From contig CALIUX010000230.1 in NCBI GenBank assembly GCA_938048505.1, positions 1-5,694 on the forward strand: a stretch of 5,694 nt of DNA. Direction: 5' to 3'. The notes below the pieces were generated by a model. It was not told where the DNA came from and ran no database searches. It was given only the letters and a program-made list of their open reading frames with translations. The stretch is from an uncultured Pseudomonadales bacterium. Its GTDB lineage: Bacteria; Pseudomonadota; Gammaproteobacteria; Pseudomonadales; Cellvibrionaceae. A program made the position numbers and the translations under genes. The first letter of the stretch is position 1. The number at the start of each line of letters is the position of its first letter. Of the stretch, positions 1-5,347 are shown piece after piece.

Positions 1-903
1 GTTTTTTGTGCGCATTGGGCTCAGGCTCAAGATGGCTCAATCGAGTGCCCGACAGTCAATTGTGACTGCCAGAGCATTACGGTCAAAGCATGGGTTGAGG
101 GCTGCAAAGAGCGTGAACAATTTATTAAGCACGCCTGCAAAATCAATCATGGTGTACCACGACATTATTGTGGCTTGCATGGGCCACAGGCTAAACCTTT
201 AGCGATTGAAACACAGTTGCCTGCGGTGCCCCCCATTTCTGAAGAGCTATTGCTGCGTCATCAACAGCAATTAGACTTAATCATTCCTGCTATTTTTCGG
301 CACCTTGATGCGATTCGTGAGCAGGAGCAAAAAGGCAATATTTATGAGGCGGTCTACCGGCAGCGTGTGTTATCGCACACTATTGAGCATATGCTTACAT
401 TGCAGGTCCGCACAGCAGAAGGTGTGCGCAAAACACAAGGGCAAGATATTGCCAAGACTTTATGGCGGCAGCATATAGATAGCCTTGAAAACCTAGCTCA
501 CCGATTAGATAGCTATGGAGAGGAAGTCTGGGTGAAAGTACAAAACACAATGCAACCTAAGCAGCGTCAGGCGTATCGTGTTTTAGCGATGCACCTCTTT
601 AAGAATGCCAGTCAAGTAGCCGACCACCAAGCGATGGCAGAAGAAGCCGCTAACCATTATTTAGGAGCGGCGAATGCATGGCTTTTTTCTGCCAGATTAA
701 CGCAGCGAGTGCTTTCTAAGGAATTTGCCTCGACTAACAATGCTGGGCGTATTAAAGATTACACTGAAAAAAGCATTGCCCGATGGAATCGGGCCAGTCA
801 TTACTGGGGTAAAGCAATCACTCAAGAGGATGCTTCTGGTCCGCTATTAAAAGTGGATGTCCAAACTCGTGTGGAAACCATCGATGCTGGCATCGGCAAA
901 TAG
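1..903 (+). CDS. Unrecognised exported protein, 5'-truncated, Cys-rich N-terminus and helical C-terminal part
   Basis: The frame is open from base 1 to the TAG at 901-903 (300 codons visible), with no ATG in its early part. The gene therefore almost certainly begins before the window. A TTG at 175 could be read as a start, but it has no clear ribosome binding site and would discard a protein-like upstream segment. The first visible residues (FCAHWAQA then QDG) look like the end of a signal peptide with an AQA cleavage site, which suggests export to the periplasm. Cysteines follow at visible residues 16, 21, 23, 35, 46 and 57, an even number that could form disulphides. A Pro-rich linker at about 73-78 leads into a long, mostly helical, charged part (about 80-285) without membrane segments. 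I do not recognise a family and assign no function. The 3' end overlaps the convergent outer-membrane gene by 57 bp. The coding call is fairly sure, the export call moderate. Confidence 0.75.
   Translation, partial: VFCAHWAQAQDGSIECPTVNCDCQSITVKAWVEGCKEREQFIKHACKINHGVPRHYCGLHGPQAKPLAIETQLPAVPPISEELLLRHQQQLDLIIPAIFRHLDAIREQEQKGNIYEAVYRQRVLSHTIEHMLTLQVRTAEGVRKTQGQDIAKTLWRQHIDSLENLAHRLDSYGEEVWVKVQNTMQPKQRQAYRVLAMHLFKNASQVADHQAMAEEAANHYLGAANAWLFSARLTQRVLSKEFASTNNAGRIKDYTEKSIARWNRASHYWGKAITQEDASGPLLKVDVQTRVETIDAGIGK
767..794 (-). terminator. Terminator-like hairpin for the outer-membrane protein gene, inside the opposing gene
   Basis: A perfect 7-bp inverted repeat, GCCCGAT (778-784) and ATCGGGC (788-794), has a 3-nt loop. 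On the minus strand it is followed by five bases and then a run of six T (772 down to 767). It lies 53-80 bp beyond the stop codon of the minus-strand outer-membrane gene, where its terminator would be expected. The five-base gap before the T run is longer than in a classic intrinsic terminator. The stem also lies in coding sequence of the plus-strand gene, so it could be chance. Confidence 0.4.
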
Positions 904-1743
904 CCCTTCTAAATCTTTCGACTTGAGTTCCGCGCGCCGATAGCCTACCGAAAAGCCGGCTTCCAATACTATAAAATTAAACAGGTAGCCAAGCTCGATA
1001 TCAATATCTGTCATGGTGTTACCATCAAAGGAAATCCCCTGAGCTGTCATGGCTGTGTAAAGGCCTGAAAAGGGTAGGTCGAATCGCACTTTGCCGTAGA
1101 GCATGGGCAAAATGATATCGATAGGTGTGATGGAAGTTTGAGGTGGGCGAGTGCAGCCATCTACAGTCAATATCCCACTGACCGAGACGCGTGTTGGTGT
1201 TGAACAGGTGCCTTGAGGCACGATAGGTAAAATTGTTTCATCGATAGACTCTGTAAATTCACCATCCATACTTCGCACTGTAATGCCAAGATCTAGGCTG
1301 GCTACATTATCGAGTAGTTCCCAATACAACGTGCCATCAATTACATCAAATGTCATATCTGTATCGATAGGCTGCCCGGCATCGAATGTCACTTGCACAC
1401 CGTTGACTTCGATGTTGGTGGCTTTATCAACACTAATATCGCCTGGGCTTGTATAGGCTGAACTCAATGCCGTGTAGGCGAGCCGAAGGTTAGGGATAAA
1501 TGGAATGGGATGTTCAAACGCAATCCACCCTGTATTGTGGTTGTCTTCTTCAAACCCTCTGTCTGAAAAAGTAGGGATATCTTGATCACGCTGTTCGCGT
1601 GCGGTTTTGTCTTTTACGCTGGCTACGCTCCCTTCGAAACTGGCATTCCAAACCCCTGCTTTGCCATAAACACCAATAAAATCAGCTTGTGCAAAAGGTG
1701 CCCAAAGGCAAGTGGCTGCTGCGGTTAAAAGTAAGTGTTTCAT
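847..1743 (-). CDS. Outer-membrane beta-barrel protein, TIGR04219-like
   Basis: This encodes 298 residues. The start is the ATG at 1743, because it has an AGAGGA ribosome binding site five bases upstream and opens straight into a signal peptide: MKHLLL, a hydrophobic core, then AQA before D21. Longer in-frame starts upstream (such as TTG at 1803) would bury that signal. The mature protein has alternating polar and hydrophobic strands and ends in LDIHF; a C-terminal Phe is the usual outer-membrane assembly signal. Stretches resembling the TIGR04219 outer-membrane family as I remember it are the EHPIPFIPNLRLAYT segment (77-91), LYWELLDNVASLDLG (139-153), LYGKVRFDLPFSGL (215-228) and FDGNTMTD (239-246). 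It is longer than the roughly 230-250 residues I expect. The extra length seems to fall at about 161-207, which holds the only two mature-part cysteines (C180 and C197), a possible disulphide-closed loop. The role is unknown; small barrels of this type have no settled function. Family assignment is from memory. Confidence 0.85.
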   Translation of the reverse strand: MKHLLLTAAATCLWAPFAQADFIGVYGKAGVWNASFEGSVASVKDKTAREQRDQDIPTFSDRGFEEDNHNTGWIAFEHPIPFIPNLRLAYTALSSAYTSPGDISVDKATNIEVNGVQVTFDAGQPIDTDMTFDVIDGTLYWELLDNVASLDLGITVRSMDGEFTESIDETILPIVPQGTCSTPTRVSVSGILTVDGCTRPPQTSITPIDIILPMLYGKVRFDLPFSGLYTAMTAQGISFDGNTMTDIDIELGYLFNFIVLEAGFSVGYRRAELKSKDLEGLFADASIDGFHTSLDIHF

Positions 1744-1748
1744 GAGAA

Positions 1749-1754
1749 TCCTCT
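1749..1754 (-). promoter_or_regulatory. Ribosome binding site fixing the outer-membrane gene start
   Basis: AGAGGA on the minus strand ends five bases before the ATG at 1743. It selects this start over in-frame upstream starts and agrees with the signal peptide beginning at MKHLLL. Confidence 0.7.
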
Positions 1755-1870
1755 TTAGGGTGCCGGCGTTTGTAGAGGTGAAGGCGGCTGTATGTGTGAG
1801 CAAGTGACGGAATGGTGAGAGTCCATTATTCTTGTTTTTATGTCTGTACTAATTTGTTAAGACATACTGA

Positions 1871-1897
1871 TATAGCAAAAAAAATATAGCAAAAAAA
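1871..1897. repeat. Tandem repeat, two copies of TATAGC plus an A-tract
   Basis: TATAGC followed by eight A (1871-1884) is directly repeated as TATAGC followed by seven A (1885-1897), giving two A-tracts 14 bp apart. On the minus strand these are T-tracts, and the 1891-1897 run directly follows the probable lysR terminator stem. The tracts also lie upstream of the outer-membrane gene and could bend DNA or act as an upstream promoter element; that role is inferred only. Confidence 0.8.
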
Positions 1898-1944
1898 GGT
1901 GCGAATTTTGTGATAGTGGCCCTCTTTAATCGGGCATGATTCGC
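1891..1944 (-). terminator. Probable intrinsic terminator of lysR
   Basis: On the minus strand GCGAAT (1944-1939) pairs with ATTCGC (1906-1901). An inner stem, GCCC (1935-1932) with GGGC (1922-1919), lies between them. Three bases after the outer stem comes a run of seven T (1897-1891). The order of stem then T-tract fits transcription coming from lysR, about 150 bp past its stop. The two stems are separated by an uneven internal loop (12 against 3 bases), so the fold is imperfect. Confidence 0.4.
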
Positions 1945-2062
1945 GATAGAGTCTCAGCCTGAACAGTCTAATCGTTTAACTCTATTAGATTAGCCTAATT
2001 AGTTTAATCCAATAGTTTAACTGCCTAGTCGTTTCGCAACTTTATACTAACCATTTGTTATC

Positions 2063-2099
2063 AATCTAATACATTTAGCAATCTAGTACATTTAGCAAT
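2063..2099. repeat. 17-bp tandem repeat, two copies plus three bases, overlapping the lysR stop
   Basis: The unit AATCTAATACATTTAGC (2063-2079) is repeated at 2080-2096 with one change (A to G at 2086), and a third copy begins with AAT at 2097-2099. The lysR stop codon (2094-2092) lies in the second copy, so the repeat runs from the last lysR codons into the spacer. It looks like a local duplication, perhaps by replication slippage; no function is evident. Confidence 0.85.
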
Positions 2100-2958
2100 G
2101 TAAGAGTAGCTGCGTGACAAAGGCTCGCCCGGCATTGCTTAATGTTCGCCCATCATGCTTGACTAGCCCAAGTTCTCGCTCCAGTGCAGCATCTTGTATA
2201 TTCAGTGTTGTGAGCTGTTCGTCGTCGACCATACTAAGGGGTAAAACACTCCAGCCGAGACCAACGGAGCATAGCATTTTGATGGTCTCAAGGAAGTTGG
2301 TGCGCATACTAATGTTTAGACTGAATCCATGTTGGTCAAAAAAACGATGGATAAGCTGGCCAGTATAAGTGTTAAGGTCTGGCAAGATGGCGGGTGTCTG
2401 ACTGAGTTCTTCTAGTGTGCAATGTGCTTGCAGAGCGCTTTGATGGTTGGTGATAAAAACCAGCGGATCATGCCAGATAGTTGTACCTTGCAATGGTGCT
2501 GCTATATGCGGTGGTAGTGTTACCAATGCTAATTCGCATTTACCTTGCAGTACGCGTTCGCAGGCCACTTCTGAGTCTAAAAACTCAAACCGTAAATTCA
2601 CCTTAGGGTTTTGCTCAACAAACCGCCGCAGTATGGGGGGGAGTTTGTGCAAGCCGATATGGTGGCTCGTCGCAACGTGTAAATCTCCCTTTACCTCGCC
2701 AGAAAGGTCTTTAAGCGCGCGCTTGGCATCTTCTACATCCGCTAAAATCTTTTGGGCTTTGGGTAATAAGATTCGACCGGCTTCGGTCAACTGAACTTGC
2801 TTACCTATACGATCGAATAATCGTGTATCGAGCTGTGATTCAAGCGCGCGAATGCGTTTGCTTACGGCGGGTTGAGTCACAAACAGCCGTTCGGCCGCAT
2901 GTGAAAAAGAGCCGCACTCGCTGACGGCTAAAAAAGATTTAAGGCTATCGGCATCCAC
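2092..2958 (-). CDS. LysR-family transcriptional regulator, probable regulator of leuCDB
   Basis: This encodes 288 residues, a normal length for the family. The N-terminus holds the LysR winged helix-turn-helix: the SFLAVSECGSFSHAAERL stretch starting at residue 8, recognition helix about TQPAVSKRIRALE (28-40), then LFDRIGKQVQLTEAG (47-61). A linker helix follows at about 62-88 and the two-lobed ligand-binding domain at about 92-288, opening with ATSHHIGLHKLPPIL. The start is a GTG at 2958. No ATG fits the usual LysR N-terminus, and the frame meets a stop at 2986-2988 with no other start between. No strong ribosome binding site is seen, so translation may be weak. The gene is divergent from leuC with 209 bp between start codons, the classic layout for a LysR gene and its target. 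Control of leucine genes, and 2-isopropylmalate or a related metabolite as ligand, are inferred from position. The protein acts in the cytoplasm as a DNA-binding oligomer. Confidence 0.93.
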   Translation of the reverse strand: MDADSLKSFLAVSECGSFSHAAERLFVTQPAVSKRIRALESQLDTRLFDRIGKQVQLTEAGRILLPKAQKILADVEDAKRALKDLSGEVKGDLHVATSHHIGLHKLPPILRRFVEQNPKVNLRFEFLDSEVACERVLQGKCELALVTLPPHIAAPLQGTTIWHDPLVFITNHQSALQAHCTLEELSQTPAILPDLNTYTGQLIHRFFDQHGFSLNISMRTNFLETIKMLCSVGLGWSVLPLSMVDDEQLTTLNIQDAALERELGLVKHDGRTLSNAGRAFVTQLLLHC

Positions 2959-2992
2959 CGTGATTGACTCGCTTGATTGGTATTTTTATTGT

Positions 2993-3007
2993 ATTCCCTT
3001 TGGGAAT
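2993..3007. promoter_or_regulatory. Candidate LysR operator (T-N11-A palindrome)
   Basis: ATTCCC, TTT, GGGAAT is a perfect 6-bp inverted repeat with a three-base centre. It contains the T-N11-A pattern (T at 2994, A at 3006) typical of LysR-type recognition sites. It lies between the two divergent genes, 35-49 bp before the lysR start. Its centre at 3000 is about 65 bp upstream of the start site predicted for leuC, the usual position of the high-affinity LysR site. It also falls in the predicted lysR leader, which would allow autorepression. Confidence 0.6.
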
Positions 3008-3028
3008 CATATTTATGAAAATAATGAA

Positions 3029-3058
3029 TTGGCGTTATTCTACGAGATTAGGTTAAAA
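3029..3058 (+). promoter_or_regulatory. Candidate leuC promoter
   Basis: TTGGCG (3029-3034) and TTAAAA (3053-3058) are separated by 18 bp, a weak sigma-70 pair as expected for a promoter that needs an activator. It predicts transcription starting near 3065 and a leader of about 100 bases. The choice is supported mainly by its distance from the LysR palindrome. TACTAT at 3093-3098 is an alternative -10, but no -35 is visible at the right distance. Confidence 0.35.
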
Positions 3059-3064
3059 TTTCAA
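3037..3064 (-). promoter_or_regulatory. Candidate lysR promoter
   Basis: On the minus strand TTGAAA (3064-3059) and TAGAAT (3042-3037) are separated by 16 bp. Each matches the sigma-70 consensus at five of six positions. Transcription would start near 3030, leaving a leader of about 70 bases that contains the palindrome at 2993-3007. It overlaps the candidate leuC promoter on the other strand, so the two would compete for polymerase. Confidence 0.45.
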
Positions 3065-3103
3065 CAAGCCGCGCATAGCGGGATATCTAAAATACTATTG
3101 AGT

Positions 3104-3140
3104 CTCGATTACCGTTAAATATCAGTACGGTTGAATCGAG
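3104..3140 (+). repeat. Inverted repeat in the leuC leader
   Basis: CTCGATTACCGT (3104-3115) pairs with ACGGT (3127-3131) and AATCGAG (3134-3140). This gives 12 base pairs with a two-base bulge (TG, 3132-3133) and an 11-base loop. It ends 27 bases before the leuC start codon and 14 before its ribosome binding site. No T-run follows, so it is not an intrinsic terminator. It could be an mRNA leader structure or a second protein-binding site. Confidence 0.6.
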
Positions 3141-3154
3141 CACCATTGAATGAT

Positions 3155-3159
3155 GAGGA
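3155..3159 (+). promoter_or_regulatory. Ribosome binding site fixing the leuC start
   Basis: GAGGA lies eight bases before the ATG at 3168, good spacing for that start. The in-frame ATG codons at 3150 and 3153 have only a weak GAG at 3138-3140 before them, and the second overlaps this site. This supports 3168 as the true start. Confidence 0.65.
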
Positions 3160-3167
3160 ATGCTGCA

Positions 3168-4616
3168 ATGGCAGGTAAAACGTTATACGACAAATTATGG
3201 GATTTGCACGTTGTCTCGCAGCGAGATGATGGCTCGGCGCTCATTTATATTGATCGTCATATTGTGCATGAAGTGACATCCCCTCAGGCGTTTGAAGGCC
3301 TGCGTTTGGCTGGGCGTAAGCCTTGGCGTGTTGATAGCGTTGTGGCAACACCTGATCACAATGTCCCGACTACGCAGGCAGAGCGTGCGCATGGTATTGC
3401 AGGCATTGAAGACCCCATTTCTAAAATCCAAGTGCAAACCTTGGATGATAACTGCGATGAGCTGGGCATATTGGAATTCAAAATCAACGATAAGCGCCAA
3501 GGTATTGTGCATGTTGTTGGGCCAGAATCGGGGGCTTGTTTGCCAGGCATGACCATTGTATGTGGTGATTCGCATACCTCCACTAACGGCGCTTTAGGAG
3601 CGTTGTCGATGGGAATAGGCACAAGTGAAGTTGAACATGTCATGGCAACACAGTGTTTAGTGTCTAAAAAAATGAAAAATATGCTTGTCCGTGTTGATGG
3701 CCAATTGGGCGCGGGTGTGACGCCTAAAGATGTTGTCTTGGCGATTATTGGCAAGATTGGTACCGCCGGTGGGACAGGGTTTGCCATTGAGTTCGGGGGT
3801 GACGTTTTTAAAGCCATGAGCATGGAAGGCCGCTTAACCGTTTGTAATATGGCCATTGAAGCCGGTGCGCGTGCTGGCATGGTCGCAGTTGATGACATCA
3901 CGCTGGATTACGTTAAAGGTAAATCATTTGCGCCAAAAGGCGATGCATGGGATATGGCGGTTGCCGAGTGGAAAAACCTGCACAGTGATACGAATGCAGA
4001 ATTTGATCAGGTTGTTGTATTAAATGGCGCAGATATCGAGCCGCAAGTGAGCTGGGGCACATCGCCTGAAATGGTGTTGCCGGTGAGCGGAGTTGTGCCA
4101 AATCCTGCTCATGAAAGTGATGCGGTGAAAAAGACGGGTATTGAGCGTGCATTGGAATACATGGGTTTAGAAGCAGAGCAATCAATTGACTCGATTCATG
4201 TTGATCGCGTATTTATTGGCTCGTGTACTAACTCACGCATTGAAGATATGCGTGCCGCAGCAGAAGTTGTTCAAGGTCTGCAAAAGGCCGACTCGGTCAA
4301 AGAAGCGATTGTTGTGCCAGGCTCAGGCCTCGTGAAACAACAAGCCGAAGATGAAGGTTTGGATATTATTTTTGAGCAAGCGGGTTTTGAGTGGCGTGAG
4401 CCTGGCTGCAGCATGTGCTTAGCGATGAATGCCGACCGTTTAAATGAGGGTGAGCACTGCGCCTCGACGTCAAACCGTAACTTTGAAGGTCGTCAGGGGT
4501 ACGGTGGTCGTACGCACTTAGTGAGCCCCGCCATGGCAGCGGCGGCAGGTATTGCGGGTCACTTTGTTGATGTTCGCACAATACTCTCTCAAAAAGCCGC
4601 AGGCGCTGGAGAATAA
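3168..4616 (+). CDS. leuC: 3-isopropylmalate dehydratase large subunit
   Basis: LeuC carries the [4Fe-4S] cluster of isopropylmalate isomerase (EC 4.2.1.33). With LeuD it converts 2-isopropylmalate to 3-isopropylmalate in the cytoplasm, the second committed step of leucine synthesis. The protein is 482 residues against 466 in E. coli. It begins [16 protein letters not shown], which lines up with the E. coli start MAKTLYEKLFDAHVV; two in-frame ATGs further up (3150, 3153) would add MMRNAA and are less likely. The aconitase-type motif [16 protein letters not shown] starts at residue 131. The three cluster cysteines are visible: C353 in FIGSCTNSR, and C414 and C417 in [10 protein letters not shown]. 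The [14 protein letters not shown] motif follows near the C-terminus, then a short extra tail ([10 protein letters not shown]). leuD begins three bases after the stop codon, so the two are almost certainly cotranscribed and probably translationally coupled. No key residue is missing. Confidence 0.97.
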   Translation: MAGKTLYDKLWDLHVVSQRDDGSALIYIDRHIVHEVTSPQAFEGLRLAGRKPWRVDSVVATPDHNVPTTQAERAHGIAGIEDPISKIQVQTLDDNCDELGILEFKINDKRQGIVHVVGPESGACLPGMTIVCGDSHTSTNGALGALSMGIGTSEVEHVMATQCLVSKKMKNMLVRVDGQLGAGVTPKDVVLAIIGKIGTAGGTGFAIEFGGDVFKAMSMEGRLTVCNMAIEAGARAGMVAVDDITLDYVKGKSFAPKGDAWDMAVAEWKNLHSDTNAEFDQVVVLNGADIEPQVSWGTSPEMVLPVSGVVPNPAHESDAVKKTGIERALEYMGLEAEQSIDSIHVDRVFIGSCTNSRIEDMRAAAEVVQGLQKADSVKEAIVVPGSGLVKQQAEDEGLDIIFEQAGFEWREPGCSMCLAMNADRLNEGEHCASTSNRNFEGRQGYGGRTHLVSPAMAAAAGIAGHFVDVRTILSQKAAGAGE

Positions 4617-4619
4617 AAA

Positions 4620-5267
4620 ATGAAAGCATTTACGCAGCATACAGGTTTAGTGGGGCCAATGGATCGCGCCAACGTCGATACGGATTTAATTATCCCTAAA
4701 CAGTTTTTGAAATCGATTCAGCGCAGTGGCTTTGGCCCCAATGCGTTTGATGAATTACGTTATTTGGATGAAGGTGCGCCGGGCAAAGATAATTCTACGC
4801 GTCCCGTTAATCCTGAATTCCCGTTAAATTTTGAGCGTTATCAAGGCGCCAGTGTTTTGTTAACGCGTGAGAATTTTGGTTGTGGTTCTAGCCGCGAGCA
4901 TGCGCCTTGGGCACTTGATGAATATGGTTTTCGCGCCATTATCGCGCCAAGCTTTGCCGATATCTTCTTCAATAACTGCTTTAAGAACGGCATGTTGCCA
5001 ATTGTGATAGCTGAAGAGATTGTTGAGCAGTTATTTCAAGAAATGTATGCCACAGAAGGCTATAGCTTAACCATCGATTTGGAAAAACAAGTGGTTGTTA
5101 AGCCGAGTGGAGAAGAGATTGCTTTTGAAGTCGATGCTTTTCGTAAGCATTGCTTGCTCAATGGCTTTGATGATATTGGTTTGACTTTGCAAGACGCCGA
5201 TAAAATTACTGCCTATGAAGAGGCGCGCCGTAAGAGTGCTCCGTGGTTATTTAACTTTGGTTCATAA
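4620..5267 (+). CDS. leuD: 3-isopropylmalate dehydratase small subunit
   Basis: LeuD is the small (swivel-domain) subunit that completes the active site of isopropylmalate isomerase with LeuC. The protein is 215 residues, close to the 201 of E. coli. Recognisable stretches are [24 protein letters not shown] (7-30), the signature [15 protein letters not shown] (85-99), [21 protein letters not shown] (about 106-126) and a C-terminal [17 protein letters not shown] region. An extra stretch at about 51-63 ([13 protein letters not shown]) accounts for part of the greater length. The ATG at 4620 is preceded by GGAG at 4608-4611, inside the last codons of leuC and eight bases from the start. With the three-base gap this points to coupled translation, which would suit subunits needed in equal amounts. 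Confidence 0.97.
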   Translation: MKAFTQHTGLVGPMDRANVDTDLIIPKQFLKSIQRSGFGPNAFDELRYLDEGAPGKDNSTRPVNPEFPLNFERYQGASVLLTRENFGCGSSREHAPWALDEYGFRAIIAPSFADIFFNNCFKNGMLPIVIAEEIVEQLFQEMYATEGYSLTIDLEKQVVVKPSGEEIAFEVDAFRKHCLLNGFDDIGLTLQDADKITAYEEARRKSAPWLFNFGS

Positions 5268-5295
5268 AGCCAGTTCATAAGAATAATTTTATTCA

Positions 5296-5325
5296 CCCGC
5301 TCTTTAATCTGCGCGATGGAGCGAG
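5296..5325 (+). repeat. Imperfect hairpin in the leuD-leuB gap
   Basis: CGCTC (5298-5302) pairs with GAGCG (5319-5323). The loop is 16 bases and contains a smaller ATC/GAT stem. One mismatch and one further C-G pair extend the outside, and TTTT follows at 5326-5329. It lies in the 80-bp gap before leuB and could reduce read-through or affect mRNA stability. The stem is short, so it may mean nothing. Confidence 0.3.
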
Positions 5326-5347
5326 TTTTAAATTTAGGAAAAATAGA

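Larger units (their letters stand above)
1744..2091. other. 348-bp AT-rich intergenic region between the outer-membrane gene and lysR
   Basis: No ORF of protein-like character is seen on either strand. The region holds the 5' leader of the outer-membrane gene (including its ribosome binding site), a tandem repeat at 1871-1897, a probable lysR terminator at 1891-1944, a zone of degenerate AT-rich words at about 1967-2034 and part of a second tandem repeat at 2063-2099. The promoter of the outer-membrane gene should lie here, between about 1760 and 1890 on the minus strand, but I see no convincing -35/-10 pair. Confidence 0.7.

Noticed and set aside
8..202. Short plus-strand ORF of 64 codons at the left edge
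   Set aside because: It overlaps the frame that is open from base 1 and leads into the longer protein. Its product has no recognisable features.
953..962. AAGCCGGCTT palindrome near the end of the outer-membrane gene
   Set aside because: It is coding sequence with no loop and no T-run; a 10-bp palindrome is expected by chance in a window this size.
2114..2794. Plus-strand ORFs (2114-2368, 2447-2794) opposite lysR
   Set aside because: They are shadows of a clear LysR gene; the products are Ser/Arg-rich and unlike any protein I know.
3069..3081. CCGC-GCATA-GCGG inverted repeat as a second LysR site
   Set aside because: The arms are only four bases, it does not resemble the 2993-3007 palindrome, and it would lie downstream of the predicted leuC start site.
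3065..3167. Leucine attenuator with leader peptide upstream of leuC
   Set aside because: No ATG-initiated Leu-rich frame exists between the predicted transcript start and leuC, and the hairpin there lacks a T-run.
3356..3901. Long antisense ORF of 181 codons inside leuC, with other antisense frames at 3195-3575, 3913-4185 and 4366-4629
   Set aside because: leuC is certain in this region. The antisense products are low-complexity or unrecognisable, as expected for shadows of a conserved gene, and no ribosome binding site stands out.
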